NCBI RefSeq assembly: GCF_009760405.1
Contig: NZ_WRPP01000013.1
Span: 147,591 to 211,590, forward strand
Length of the DNA: 64,000 bases
From: Nocardia terrae
GTDB taxonomy: Bacteria; Actinomycetota; Actinomycetes; Mycobacteriales; Mycobacteriaceae
Direction: 5' to 3'
Numbering within the stretch: position 1 is the first letter of the stretch; each line of letters opens with the position of its first letter. The translations under genes and the position numbers were made by a program. The notes below the pieces were generated by a model, which saw nothing but the letters and a program-made list of their open reading frames with translations, was not told where the DNA came from and made no database searches. Below are positions 49,978-59,240 of this stretch, one piece after another.

Positions 49978-49984
49978 GAACACC

Positions 49985-51052
49985 ATGACCGATCAACGCA
50001 TCGAAGTGAATTCGGAGGCAACGGTTTCCGTGCCGAGTCCGGGACTGGCCCGCTATCTGAGCGGCGTGGGCGCCATGACCCCGCGCCGGGTGATCCGGGG
50101 CATCGGCACCGGCAACCTCAGCCTGATCGGCGCGCTCGTGGTGGTCGTGGCCATCTTCGCCTGGCTCAACGACGGCTACCTGGATCCCCGCAATATCGCC
50201 GGAATCGGTGACGCCGTCACGGTTTTCGGGCTGCTCGCGGTCGTGCAGACCGTGGTGATCATCTGCGGCGCGCTCGACATCTCGGTCGGTTCGCAGGCGG
50301 GTGTCGCCTCGGTCATCAGCGCCATGGCCTTCACCTCGGCCTCCGGCAACGCCTTCGTCGGCATTCTCGCCGCCGTCGGGGTCGGCCTGGTGCTGGGACT
50401 GGTCAACGGTTTGATCATCGTCTACGGCCGGGTCAACCCGGTGATCGCGACCCTGGCCACCCTGGCCGCATACAAGGGCCTGGCCCAACTGATCTCGGGC
50501 GGCAAGGCCCAGGGCTTCGTGCTCGACAACGACGTGTTCATCTTCCTGGCCCGCGGCAAGATCATCGGCCTGCCGGTCCCGGTGATCGTGCTGGCCCTGG
50601 TCGCCCTCGGCGTGCACGTGCTGCTGAAGTACACCGACATCGGCCGCAACATCTACGCGATCGGCGGAAACGACACCGCCGCACGCCTTTCCGGCATCAA
50701 CATCAACAAATACCTGATCGCCGTGTACATGCTGGCCGGCGTGGTGGCCGCCATCGCGGGCATCATCCTCACCGCCCGCACCGGCTCCGGCCAGCCCGTC
50801 TCCGGCAGCGAGGGCCTCGAACTGAAGGCCATCACCGCCGCCGCGCTCGGCGGCTGCGCCCTCAAGGGCGGCAAGGGCACCGTGGGCGGCACGCTGCTCG
50901 CCGTCATCCTGCTCGGCGCACTCGACAACGGTCTGAACGTCGTGGGCGTGAACACCTTCTGGCAGAACGTAGCCCAGGGCTCCCTGCTCGTCGCCGCCGT
51001 CGTCATCCAGCAACGCCGCAGCGGCGAACGCGCCGTCGGCCTCCCGACCTAG
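49985..51052 (+). CDS. Sugar ABC transporter permease
   Basis: A 355-residue RbsC/AraH-type integral membrane protein with about 8-10 helices (LIGALVVVVAIFAWLNDGYL, VFGLLAVVQTVVIICGALDI, GVGLVLGLVNGLIIVYG). The family EAA-like loop NDTAARLSGININKYLIAVY and GGCALKGGKGTVGGTLLAV are conserved. It pairs with the ATPase 7 bases upstream. Confidence 0.94.
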   Translation: MTDQRIEVNSEATVSVPSPGLARYLSGVGAMTPRRVIRGIGTGNLSLIGALVVVVAIFAWLNDGYLDPRNIAGIGDAVTVFGLLAVVQTVVIICGALDISVGSQAGVASVISAMAFTSASGNAFVGILAAVGVGLVLGLVNGLIIVYGRVNPVIATLATLAAYKGLAQLISGGKAQGFVLDNDVFIFLARGKIIGLPVPVIVLALVALGVHVLLKYTDIGRNIYAIGGNDTAARLSGININKYLIAVYMLAGVVAAIAGIILTARTGSGQPVSGSEGLELKAITAAALGGCALKGGKGTVGGTLLAVILLGALDNGLNVVGVNTFWQNVAQGSLLVAAVVIQQRRSGERAVGLPT

Positions 51053-51066
51053 CCCCCGGAGCCACC

Positions 51067-52005
51067 ATGCACACTCTCAGGGCACACCTGTGTGCCCCAC
51101 CGCCCGGCCGACTGTGCGAAGGTCCCGTCTGGGACCCCCGCACCCGGCAACTGCTCTGGGTCGACATCCGCGCCGGTCTCATCCATCGCGCCACCCTGAC
51201 CGACGGCCTCACCCCGGATCTGAAGCACCAGGCAACGCTCAGCCTCACTCCACCGGTCAGCGCGGTCCTGCCGTGCGCCTCCGGCCGCCTCCTGGCGACC
51301 ATGGGCGACACCATCGTCAGCATCGACGGGGCAGCCGAGGAGTGGGATGCCGGCAGCGATGGGCCGACCCTCGGTCCGGTTGTCGCCGTGGCATTTCCAA
51401 CCGACGGTGTGTATCGCCGCTTCAACGATGCCAAGGTCGATCCACGAGGCCGGGTGCTGGCGGGGACGATGGTCCCGAGCGGTGCGCCGCGAACGGCGGC
51501 GCTCTACCGCCTCGACCCGGACGGCACTCTGATCACCCTGCGCACCGGCGTGACCATCTCCAACGGTCTCGGCTGGAGCCCCGACGGGCGCACCCTCTAC
51601 TACGCGGACAGCCCGACCCACCGCGTCGACGCCTTCGACTACGACCTCGACACCGGAACCCTCGGCGAGGCAAGGCCGTTCGCGCATTTCGAGGACGGCG
51701 AGCCCGACGGCCTGACCGTCGATGCCGAGGGCAATGTGTGGGTCGCGGTCTGGGGTGCGGGTCAGGTCCGCGGCTTCGACCCCGCCGGATCGCTCCGCAC
51801 GACCATCGAGGTCGGCCCCTCCCAGGTCTCGAGCTGCACATTCGCCGGACCCGCCCTGGATGTCCTGGTCATCACCACCGCCGCCGAGAACGAGGCCGCC
51901 GAAGAAGCGTTCGCGGGCCGCCTGTTCACCTGCGTGCCGGGCACCACCGGACTACCCATGACGCCGTTCGCGGACTCGAGGCCGGTGCTCGCCGATGACC
52001 ACTGA
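51067..52005 (+). CDS. SMP-30/gluconolactonase family sugar lactonase
   Basis: A 312-residue six-bladed beta-propeller: CEGPVWDPRTRQLLWVDIRA with the metal Glu, YRRFNDAKVDPRGRVLAGTM with Asn, ISNGLGWSPDGRTLYYADS and EPDGLTVDAEGNVWVAVWG. It hydrolyses an aldonolactone to its acid. Located 14 bases after the permease, it implies oxidative breakdown of the imported sugar (dehydrogenase, then lactonase). Confidence 0.93.
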   Translation: MHTLRAHLCAPPPGRLCEGPVWDPRTRQLLWVDIRAGLIHRATLTDGLTPDLKHQATLSLTPPVSAVLPCASGRLLATMGDTIVSIDGAAEEWDAGSDGPTLGPVVAVAFPTDGVYRRFNDAKVDPRGRVLAGTMVPSGAPRTAALYRLDPDGTLITLRTGVTISNGLGWSPDGRTLYYADSPTHRVDAFDYDLDTGTLGEARPFAHFEDGEPDGLTVDAEGNVWVAVWGAGQVRGFDPAGSLRTTIEVGPSQVSSCTFAGPALDVLVITTAAENEAAEEAFAGRLFTCVPGTTGLPMTPFADSRPVLADDH

Positions 52006-52212
52006 CGGACAGGATACGAATCCGCCCCGAACTCCGGCATCGCCCGACATCGGATATGCCCGCACCGGTGGTGATCTCGCGGCTGATCGTGGGCGGGTAT
52101 CCGCCAGCGCGGCCGGATCGTCGGATGCGGATCGACCGCGGGACCGGACCGCGTGAGGGGCGGGGCGGCATCGCGTGGCGGAGAGTCGGCGTTGAGTGTG
52201 AAGGGGAAGAGT

Positions 52213-52968
52213 ATGAGTCGGTTGGCGGATCGGGTTGCGGTCGTTACCGGGGCGGCGTCGGGGATCGGGGCGGCCACGGCGGTGCGGCTCGCGGCCGAGG
52301 GCGCGTTGGTTGTCATCGCGGATGTCGACGAGGTCGGGGGACGGGAGGTGGCGGCGAAGATCCGGGCGGCCGGCGGGTGTGCCGAATTCCAGCGGTGCGA
52401 TGTGACGCTCGAGGAGTCGTGGGAGGCGCTGCGGGAGCGGGTGGACGAGGTGTTCGGGCCGTTGGATTTCCTGTGCAGCAATGCTTCTCGGCAGGCGATC
52501 ATTCCCGCGCACGAGTTGAGCAGGCGGCAGTGGGACGACGGGCTGGCGGTGAATCTCACGCCGTTGTTCCTGGGGGTGCGGGCCTTCATCGACGATCTGC
52601 GGGCCCGGCGCGGAAGCGTGGTCGCGGTGTCCAGTGTGCATGCGCAGTTCGGGCTGCCCGGATATCCGGTGTATGCCGCGGCCAAGGGCGGGCTCACCTC
52701 GCTGGTGCGGCAGCTCGCGGTGGAGTACGGGCAGGATCAGGTGCGGGTGAACGGCGTGCTGCCCGGGCCCATCCTCACCCCGGTGTGGGACGACGTCGAT
52801 GAGGAGGGGCGCGAATTATCGGCTCGGGCAACGGTGTTGGACCGGTTGGGCGCGCCGGAGGAGGTGGCGGCCGCCATCGCCTTCCTCGCCTCCGACGACG
52901 CCTCCTTCATCACCGGCGCCAACCTCGTCGTCGACGGCGGCTGGAGCGTGCGCAAGGAATCACGGTGA
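52213..52968 (+). CDS. SDR-family dehydrogenase
   Basis: A 251-residue NAD(P)-dependent oxidoreductase: cofactor loop VTGAASGIGAATAVRLAAEG, NNAG equivalent CSNASRQ, Ser in VAVSSVHAQFG, and catalytic YPVYAAAKGG. Acidic Asp after the second strand (VVIADVDEVG) indicates NAD+. It could oxidise the sugar before the lactonase. The end of the gene is the seed of a 24-base tandem repeat. Start 52213 has AAGGGGAAGAG upstream; the longer frame is not protein-like. Confidence 0.93.
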   Translation: MSRLADRVAVVTGAASGIGAATAVRLAAEGALVVIADVDEVGGREVAAKIRAAGGCAEFQRCDVTLEESWEALRERVDEVFGPLDFLCSNASRQAIIPAHELSRRQWDDGLAVNLTPLFLGVRAFIDDLRARRGSVVAVSSVHAQFGLPGYPVYAAAKGGLTSLVRQLAVEYGQDQVRVNGVLPGPILTPVWDDVDEEGRELSARATVLDRLGAPEEVAAAIAFLASDDASFITGANLVVDGGWSVRKESR

Positions 52969-53033
52969 TATTCGCGCAAGGGATTGCGGTGATATTCGCG
53001 CAAGGGATTGCGGTGATATCGCGCAAGGGATTG
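52963..53033 (+). repeat. Tandem repeat, three copies of a 24-base unit
   Basis: Units at 52963-52986, 52987-53010 (identical) and 53011-53033 (one T lost). The first overlaps the SDR stop codon; the preceding coding bases (CGCAAGGAATCACGGTGA) are a diverged unit, so the array grew from the gene end. It ends just before the convergent DUF4436 gene. Confidence 0.9.
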
Positions 53034-53040
53034 CGGTGAA

Positions 53041-53958
53041 TCAGCGCTGCGGCACGACCATTCGGAATTGATCGGTCGGATGCTGGGTGGCCGCCTGTTC
53101 GGCGCGCTCCCTGGCCATCTCCACGCGGTAGCCCACGATCACGGTGCCGACCAGCGCCGCCGAGATGATGCCCTCCGCGATGAAGAACGACGTGAAATCG
53201 ATGATCGAGCCGATCGGAGCGCCACCGGGCACCGCGTTGCGCAGCGGGACCAGTGCGAAGAGCAGTGCGCCCATCATGGATACGGCCGGGAACATCAGAC
53301 CCCGCTTGCCGGCGAGGACGTAGTAGCAGGCGATGGCCGCGGCCAGCGCCAGCCCGAGCATGAGGGTCATGATGAACAGGGCGAACACCAGCGTGGGGAG
53401 CGACCGGCTCGCGTGCAGGGTGAGGTCGATCCCGTTGTCCGCGTTGGACTCCGGTCGCTCGCTCACCGCGAACAGGGTGTCGCCGCTGGCCACCGTGGCC
53501 GCCGTGGGCAGGCGCTTGTCTCCGCTGAACACGTCGAAGGCCAGCACGGCGTCGTAGGCGTCGAACGGGTAGTCGGTGAGCGAGCCCTCCACCACCACCT
53601 TCACCTCGGCGGCGGAGATCGGTTCGCCCGCTTTGATTTTGATCGGATCGGCCTTCAGCGCCGAAGCGTAGAGCAGCGCGTCGGAGGCGAAATTGCCGTT
53701 CTTGTCGGCCAGCGCGCCGCGCGGCTGCGCCAGCACCTCCACGGTGGCGGTCTGAGTGACCGGATCGATCCTGCCGACCCAGATGCCCAGATCCACCCGA
53801 TCCCTGACCTCGGTATTGCCGAAGGGATGCGTGGCCTCCGCCCGCGTTCGCCCCACCCCGTAGGTCGACAGTGCCAGCGCCAGACCCACGATGAGGGCCG
53901 CCACGATCGCGACCAGCCACAGCGGACCACGGCGTTTCTGCTCGATTCCATGTTGCAC
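53041..53958 (-). CDS. DUF4436-family membrane protein
   Basis: A 305-residue protein: an N-terminal membrane helix (WLVAIVAALIVGLALALSTY), an exposed beta-rich domain with LTDYPFDAYDAVLAFDVF, then three C-terminal membrane helices (ALFIMTLMLGLALAAAIACY, MFPAVSMMGALLFALVPLRN, FTSFFIAEGIISAALVGTVI). The family is widespread in mycolic-acid bacteria; function unknown. GTG start at 53958. Confidence 0.9.
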   Translation of the reverse strand: MQHGIEQKRRGPLWLVAIVAALIVGLALALSTYGVGRTRAEATHPFGNTEVRDRVDLGIWVGRIDPVTQTATVEVLAQPRGALADKNGNFASDALLYASALKADPIKIKAGEPISAAEVKVVVEGSLTDYPFDAYDAVLAFDVFSGDKRLPTAATVASGDTLFAVSERPESNADNGIDLTLHASRSLPTLVFALFIMTLMLGLALAAAIACYYVLAGKRGLMFPAVSMMGALLFALVPLRNAVPGGAPIGSIIDFTSFFIAEGIISAALVGTVIVGYRVEMARERAEQAATQHPTDQFRMVVPQR

Positions 53959-54070
53959 GCGGCGAACCTATCGGCGCGGCCATCACCGATCGATCAGGAA
54001 GGCATCACGCCGCCCGGCCGTGATCGGTTACTGATCGGTGCTTGATTTCGGCCGTGCTGTATTGAGTCAC

Positions 54071-54748
54071 ATGGCTTTTCCAACCCCGAATCCCCACCCG
54101 GCCTCCCCCGAGGCCGCCCAGCAGCGCAGCCTGGGCTATTTCATCTTCCTCAGCCGCTGGCTGCAGCTGCCGCTGTACCTGGGTCTGATCGTGGCGCAGG
54201 CCGCGTACGTGTGGCAGTTCCTGCGCGAGCTGTGGGATCTGGTGCACGGCCTGTTCGGCGAGGGCAATGCCGAAACCAGCATCATGCTCTCGGTGCTGGG
54301 GCTGATCGACGTGGTCATGATCTCCAACCTGCTGATCATGGTGATCGTCGGCGGCTACGAGACCTTCGTGTCGCGGCTGCGCATCGACGGGCATCCGGAT
54401 CAGCCCGAGTGGCTGGCGCAGGTGAACGCCAATGTGCTGAAGGTGAAGCTGGCCATGTCGATCGTCGGCATCTCCTCGATCCACCTGCTCAAGACCTTCA
54501 TCAGCATCACCACCGACACCAACCCGGGTGCGCACACCGCGCGGTATCTGTGGCCGGTGATCATCCATCTCGCGTTCGTGGTGTCCGCGGTGCTGCTGGC
54601 CTGGATCGACCGCATCATGCCGCACGCCGCGCACAAGGAGCATCACGGCGGCCACGAGAACGGCAACGGGACAACGCATCCCGCCGGTGAGGGCGCGGAT
54701 CCGGCGGGGTGGGCGCACGGCGATCAAGCGGTGATCCGGGTCAACTAG
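54071..54748 (+). CDS. YqhA/UPF0114 (TIGR00645) membrane protein
   Basis: A 225-residue protein with four membrane helices (FIFLSRWLQLPLYLGLIVAQ, VLGLIDVVMISNLLIMVIVG, KVKLAMSIVGISSIHLLKTF, PVIIHLAFVVSAVLLAWIDR) and a His-rich cytoplasmic tail. The family pattern (SRWLQLPLYLGL, MISNLLIMVIVGGYETFVS, SSIHLLKTF) is well conserved. Function unknown; homologues have been linked to ion or manganese-responsive membranes without proof. Confidence 0.93.
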   Translation: MAFPTPNPHPASPEAAQQRSLGYFIFLSRWLQLPLYLGLIVAQAAYVWQFLRELWDLVHGLFGEGNAETSIMLSVLGLIDVVMISNLLIMVIVGGYETFVSRLRIDGHPDQPEWLAQVNANVLKVKLAMSIVGISSIHLLKTFISITTDTNPGAHTARYLWPVIIHLAFVVSAVLLAWIDRIMPHAAHKEHHGGHENGNGTTHPAGEGADPAGWAHGDQAVIRVN

Positions 54749-54848
54749 CCCGTCACTCCGGCACGCATTTGGCCGGAATTCAGCCTGTTGCAGTGGATCC
54801 CGGCCGAACTATGCCGGGATGACGAAGTGGATAGGACCAGGCGAATAC

Positions 54849-55748
54849 TCAGCCCAGTGGCCGATGGCGGAGGAATTCGGCGGCGTCGGGGTACTGCTCG
54901 AGTGCCTTGGCCGCCGCCGCTTCCTCCGCGTCGCACAGCCGCTGATAGCCGGATTCGTCGCCGTCGGCGGGGACGTGTTCGCGCAGGGTCTGCAGCGTCT
55001 CGATGGCATCGCGATGATCGCCGAGGACGGTCTGCAGGCTCTTGGCCTTCTTGCCCAGCTCCTCGGCTGGCGTGCCGAGCACGGCCGTGGCGGCCTCGGC
55101 CGAATAGCGCAGGCGCTTGGCGGCCTTACGGATCTCGTGCAGATGCTCGACCCGATGCGCCTCGGACAGGCCGGGTTCCATCCGCACCAGACGGCGCAAC
55201 TCCCGGAAGTCGTGCCGCAGCACTGCGGTGAAGACCTCGTCGGCGGGTTCGTCGGCATATGAGGGCCGTAGCGGCGGGTCGCTGAGCAAGCCGTGCAGAC
55301 GCTCGACCAGGCTGCGGTAGCGGCGGCTGTCGAAGGCGTCCACCGCCGCCCGGTGCGCGCCGGCGTAGAAACGGCGTTGATCGGCGACCAGCTCCGCGCC
55401 GAAATCCCTTCGCGGAGCGGCTTTCTCGCCCTGTGGCACGGTCTTCTCGTCGAAGGGGATGCCGGCATCGCTCAGCAGTGCGGCGAAGCGCTCGGCCCGC
55501 ACCTCGGCATCCCGTGCGACTCCCAGCAGTCCGCCCAGCCATCGCAATTCGTCGGTGATCTCGCCGACCGGTTTGCGTCGTAGTATCCGGCGATAGGACT
55601 TCAGCACGCTGCGCAGCCGCCTGGTCGCCACCCGCATCTTGTGGACGGAATCCGGAAGATCTTCGCGCACATCGGGTTCGGCTGTACACAGCCGGTCCAC
55701 ATCGGCGGCTACTGCGTCGACCAAGGCGGAACCGGCTGTGGTGCTCAT
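54849..55748 (-). CDS. CHAD-domain protein
   Basis: A 299-residue all-helical protein with conserved histidines (VHKMRVATRRLRSVLKSYR, LHEIRKAAKRLRYSAEAATA, LGDHRDAIETLQTLREHV). CHAD domains bind polyphosphate and often sit with triphosphate-tunnel enzymes; none is fused or adjacent here. The ATG follows the stop of pip with no gap, so they are an operon. Confidence 0.92.
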   Translation of the reverse strand: MSTTAGSALVDAVAADVDRLCTAEPDVREDLPDSVHKMRVATRRLRSVLKSYRRILRRKPVGEITDELRWLGGLLGVARDAEVRAERFAALLSDAGIPFDEKTVPQGEKAAPRRDFGAELVADQRRFYAGAHRAAVDAFDSRRYRSLVERLHGLLSDPPLRPSYADEPADEVFTAVLRHDFRELRRLVRMEPGLSEAHRVEHLHEIRKAAKRLRYSAEAATAVLGTPAEELGKKAKSLQTVLGDHRDAIETLQTLREHVPADGDESGYQRLCDAEEAAAAKALEQYPDAAEFLRHRPLG

Positions 55749-56705
55749 CTACGTCCTGTATTTGTCGGTGGCTTCCACCAGGTGGTGGGTGATGCCGGGT
55801 TCCAGCGCGGCGTGACCGGCGTCGGGCACCAGGTGCAATTCCGAAGCGGGCCAGGCCCTGTGCAGATCCCAGGCGCTGGTGGCCGGGCACACCACGTCGT
55901 AGCGGCCCTGCACGATCACGCCGGGAATGTGGGCGATGCGGTCGATGTCGCGCAACAGCTGCCCCTCGTCGAGGAAGCCGTGGTTGACGAAATAGTGGTT
56001 CTCGATGCGGGCGAAGGCCAGCGCGAAACGCGGGTCGGCGGTTTCGGCGACCCGATCCGGGTGGGGCAGCAGGGAACTCGTGGAACCCTCCCAGGTGGAC
56101 CACGCGACGGCCGCGTCGGTGGCGAGGGCGGCATCGGGGGAGTGCAGGAGACGGTGGTAGACCTCGACCAGGTCCTGGTCGCGGTCTGCCTCGGGCACCG
56201 GCGCCAGGAACTTCTCCCACTCATCGGGGTACACGTACCCCGCGGAGCCATTGTAGTACCAATCGATTTCCTTGCGCCGCAACAAGAATATCCCCCGCAG
56301 CACCAATTCGGTGACCCGGTCGGGGTGGGCCTGCGCGTAGCTCAGCGCCAGCGTCGAACCCCAGGAACCGCCGAACACCTGCCAGCGTTCGACGCCCAGA
56401 TGCGTTCGCAGCCTTTCGATATCGGCGACCAGATGCCAGGTGGTGTTGTGCTCGAGACTCGCCCCGTCGGCGATGTGCGGCGTCGATCTGCCGCACCCGC
56501 GCTGATCGAACAGCACGATCCGGTACGCCTCGGGATCGAAGAACTGCCGGTGGTACGGCGAGGTGCCGCCGCCCGGTCCGCCGTGCAGGAAGACCGCGGG
56601 CTTGCCGTCCGGGTTGCCGCTCACCTCGTAGTAGAGGTGCTGGCCGTCGCCGACGTCCAGCATGCCCTGCTCGTAGGGCTCGATCGGCGGGTACAGGGTG
56701 CGCAT
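55749..56705 (-). CDS. pip: Proline iminopeptidase
   Basis: A 318-residue serine peptidase of family S33, removing N-terminal proline. Oxyanion motif VFLHGGPGGGTSPYHRQFFD, DQRGCGRSTPH, nucleophile GGSWGSTLALSYAQAHP, acid in GRYDVVCPATSAW and His in DAGHAALEPG. Cytoplasmic. Its start overlaps the lipoprotein stop by one base, and CHAD follows at once: a tight three-gene operon. Confidence 0.95.
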   Translation of the reverse strand: MRTLYPPIEPYEQGMLDVGDGQHLYYEVSGNPDGKPAVFLHGGPGGGTSPYHRQFFDPEAYRIVLFDQRGCGRSTPHIADGASLEHNTTWHLVADIERLRTHLGVERWQVFGGSWGSTLALSYAQAHPDRVTELVLRGIFLLRRKEIDWYYNGSAGYVYPDEWEKFLAPVPEADRDQDLVEVYHRLLHSPDAALATDAAVAWSTWEGSTSSLLPHPDRVAETADPRFALAFARIENHYFVNHGFLDEGQLLRDIDRIAHIPGVIVQGRYDVVCPATSAWDLHRAWPASELHLVPDAGHAALEPGITHHLVEATDKYRT

Positions 56706-57157
56706 CAGCCCGCCACCAGGCCCGAGGCCAGATCCGGGATCTCGATCGCCTTCAGCGCCTCGTCACGCACGTCCGGGCAGCTCTTGATGGTGACCCGATC
56801 CACCACGCCCCGCTCGGACAGCACATTGACGCCGGTCTGCAACGCCCACTGGGCCACTGTCGTGTTGAGCGAGATCTTGTCCAGGGTCGGAGTCTGCACC
56901 CGCCAGTCCGAGAGCTGCGGCCGAATCAGATCGCACAGCTGCTTGGCCTGATCATCGGTCACGGTCAGCTGCGCGTTCGCCGAGGTGCTCGGAGCACCCG
57001 AGGCGGTCGGCTTGGGCGTCGAGGAGAGCGGCGAGGAGGAGCCCTGCGGCTGCGTCGATGTCGAGGAGCTACCGCAGGCCGCGGTCAGCGCGACGGCGGC
57101 CACCGCGGCGATCAACAGCGGCGCCCGCCGAATCCAGCGACTCATTCCACGATCCAT
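56705..57157 (-). CDS. Small lipoprotein, DUF732-like
   Basis: A 150-residue protein with signal peptide and lipobox AVALTAAC, a Ser/Thr/Pro linker and a small helical domain with two Cys (KQLCDLIRPQLSDWRVQ, KSCPDVRDEALKAIEIPDL). Such small lipoproteins are typical of mycolic-acid bacteria. AAAGGTGAG upstream of ATG 57157. Function unknown. Confidence 0.82.
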   Translation of the reverse strand: MDRGMSRWIRRAPLLIAAVAAVALTAACGSSSTSTQPQGSSSPLSSTPKPTASGAPSTSANAQLTVTDDQAKQLCDLIRPQLSDWRVQTPTLDKISLNTTVAQWALQTGVNVLSERGVVDRVTIKSCPDVRDEALKAIEIPDLASGLVAG

Positions 57158-57275
57158 GAACTCACCTTTGGTCGATCCAGCTCGTTGGCTACCGAGTCTG
57201 CCATCAAAACCGGGTGGTTGACCGAGAAGACCGGGGGCGAGTGCGGGTCGATAGCCGTCGGCTATTGAATCCGCG

Positions 57276-57313
57276 CGGAAAAACGCCCCCGCGGATCTCC
57301 GCGGGGGCGTTCG
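57276..57313 (-). terminator. Terminator after panB
   Basis: 14-bp perfect stem (57282-57295 with 57298-57311) and, read on the minus strand, a TTTTT tail. It ends the panB transcript 25 bases after the stop codon. Confidence 0.9.
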
Positions 57314-57335
57314 TTTCACTGCGCGGCCGGACGGC

Positions 57336-58193
57336 TCAGTAGCTGTGCTCCGGGCCGGGGAACACGCCGCGCCGCACCTCGTCCGCGTAAGTGGCTGCGG
57401 CGGTACGCAACTGGCCGCCCACATCGGCGAACTGCTTGACGAACTTGGCGGTCTTGCCGCCGGTGTAGCCCACCATGTCCTGCCAGACCAGCACCTGCGC
57501 ATCGCATTCCACTCCGGCCCCGATGCCGACGGTCGGAATGGTCAGCTTGCGGGTGACCTGACCGGCCAGTTCCGCGGGCACCATCTCCATCACGACGGAG
57601 AAGGCTCCCGCCTCCTGCACCGCGATGGCGTCGGCGATGAGCTGCTCGGCTCCGTCCCCGCGCCCCTGCACCCGGAACCCGCCGAGGGTATTGACGCTCT
57701 GCGGCGTGAACCCGATATGCGCCATCACCGGAATGCCCGCCGCGGTCAGTTTGTGAATGGTGTCGGCCACCCGCTCACCGCCCTCGAGCTTCACCGCGTG
57801 CGCGCCGCCCTCCTTCATGAACCGCACAGCCGTGGCAAGTGCCTGCTCAGGAGAGGACTCGTAACTACCGAACGGCAGATCCGCCACCACCAGCGCGTGC
57901 GGTGCGCCCTTCACCACACCCCGAACCAGCGGAATCAGCTCGTCCACGGTGATCGCCACCGTGGTGTCGTACCCATAAACCACATTCGCGGCCGAATCCC
58001 CGACCAAGAGCACCGGAATGCCGGCCTCTTCGAACAGCCGCGCAGTCGAGTAGTCGTAAGCGGTCAACATGGACCACTTCTCCCCGGCCTGCTTCATCTG
58101 CTGCAGGTGCTGCACTCGCATCTTCCGCTTGGCGGGAGTCTTCGGCGCCGCAGACCCGTACACAGGGGTTTCCGCATCGGATACGGACATCAT
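57336..58193 (-). CDS. panB: 3-methyl-2-oxobutanoate hydroxymethyltransferase
   Basis: First enzyme of pantothenate (vitamin B5) synthesis, transferring a hydroxymethyl group from methylene-tetrahydrofolate. The 285 residues include TAYDYSTARLFEEAGI, LVGDSAANVVYGYDTT with metal Asp, VKLEGGERVA, MAHIGFTPQSVNTLGGFRVQ and PTVGIGAGVECDAQVLVWQD. An N-terminal extension of about 20 residues is usual in actinobacteria. Start is one of two adjacent ATGs (58193, 58190) with GGGA upstream. Single gene. Confidence 0.96.
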   Translation of the reverse strand: MMSVSDAETPVYGSAAPKTPAKRKMRVQHLQQMKQAGEKWSMLTAYDYSTARLFEEAGIPVLLVGDSAANVVYGYDTTVAITVDELIPLVRGVVKGAPHALVVADLPFGSYESSPEQALATAVRFMKEGGAHAVKLEGGERVADTIHKLTAAGIPVMAHIGFTPQSVNTLGGFRVQGRGDGAEQLIADAIAVQEAGAFSVVMEMVPAELAGQVTRKLTIPTVGIGAGVECDAQVLVWQDMVGYTGGKTAKFVKQFADVGGQLRTAAATYADEVRRGVFPGPEHSY

Positions 58194-58317
58194 CGTCCCT
58201 TTCGTCGTTTCCTCGAGGCCCTGACCGGGTCCCCGGGTTGTTCTGACGCCCCTAAGTCTGCCATTCCCCCCGCTCACCCCGCCGATGGAATTCCTCACAC
58301 CCACGGACGTGGGCCCG

Positions 58318-58674
58318 ATGCCCGGCCATCACACTCGACTCGTGGAACGAGAACCGACCGTCAACGAGCGGGAAGCTCTGTACGCCATGCTCGAGGGCGA
58401 CTTCCCGGGCGCTGCCGAACTACGCGAGCAGGCGCTGACCGTGAAGGTGATCGGGAAGTGCGCCTGCGGCTGCCCGGCCATCGACCTCCTGGTGGACCCG
58501 ACCACACCCGCCGCACCGAACCGCCCCAACCCGGCCAGGGAAGCCGCAACCGACGACGGAGGACTCCTCCTGTTCGTCCAGGACGGAAAACTGACCGGGC
58601 TCGAGTACTACTCGTGGACCGACGACACCCCGGAACACTTCCCACCGCCGGGCCGAATCCATCGCACGTCGTGA
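58318..58674 (+). CDS. Conserved protein of unknown function with a CxCxCP motif
   Basis: A ~118-residue protein: REALYAMLEGDFPGAAELRE, VKVIGKCACGCPAIDLLVDP and LLLFVQDGKLTGLEYYSW. The CACGC cluster suggests metal binding. Similar proteins occur across actinobacteria without known role. Start ATG 58318 or GTG 58342; neither has a strong ribosome binding site. Confidence 0.75.
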   Translation: MPGHHTRLVEREPTVNEREALYAMLEGDFPGAAELREQALTVKVIGKCACGCPAIDLLVDPTTPAAPNRPNPAREAATDDGGLLLFVQDGKLTGLEYYSWTDDTPEHFPPPGRIHRTS

Positions 58675-58709
58675 CCGGAAGGGAGCGGTCGAATTCGCCG
58701 ATCGCCGAC

Positions 58710-59180
58710 CTACGACTGTCGGGTGGGATCTTCGACGACTGCCTTGATGCGCTCGAGTGTCGCGCGCATTCCGTCGGTGTTGGTTCTGCCTCGTGCCCAT
58801 CCGGCCATCAGCCAGTACAGCCGGAGCAGCGGAGTGGGTTGCAATTCGAAGGATTCGGTGACGTCGGTTCCGCCGTCGACCGGCTCGAACCGGTAGCGCC
58901 ACGTGTTGAGCCCTGCCCCGCCGCGCCCCAGCACGGTGAACGCGAACTCCCGGCCGGGCTCACACGCAATGATTCGGCAGACCGTCCAGTACTTCAGGCC
59001 CCACCCGTTCCGATTCACATGTCCCCGGAACTTCACCCCGACAGCGGGCGCTGTTGCCCCGCCCAGCCATTCGGCGTCGAATGTCTCCGGGCTGAACTTT
59101 CCGGTATTCGTGATGTCGCTGACCAGCCGCCAGATCTCCTCGGCGGGCGCGGCCATCCGGACCGTCACACTTCCCTGCAT
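58710..59180 (-). CDS. SRPBCC-family protein
   Basis: A 156-residue START/polyketide-cyclase-like fold: MQGSVTVRMAAPAEEIWRLV, SDITNTGKFSPETFDAEWLG, WRYRFEPVDGGTDVTESFEL and a helical C-terminus. It probably binds a hydrophobic ligand; many such proteins have no known substrate. Single gene. Confidence 0.9.
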   Translation of the reverse strand: MQGSVTVRMAAPAEEIWRLVSDITNTGKFSPETFDAEWLGGATAPAVGVKFRGHVNRNGWGLKYWTVCRIIACEPGREFAFTVLGRGGAGLNTWRYRFEPVDGGTDVTESFELQPTPLLRLYWLMAGWARGRTNTDGMRATLERIKAVVEDPTRQS

Positions 59181-59240
59181 CTCCGTACGCTAACAGGGAT
59201 GTCGGCAATCTAAACCCCTGTGCGGCTTCGGGGTTCGGGG

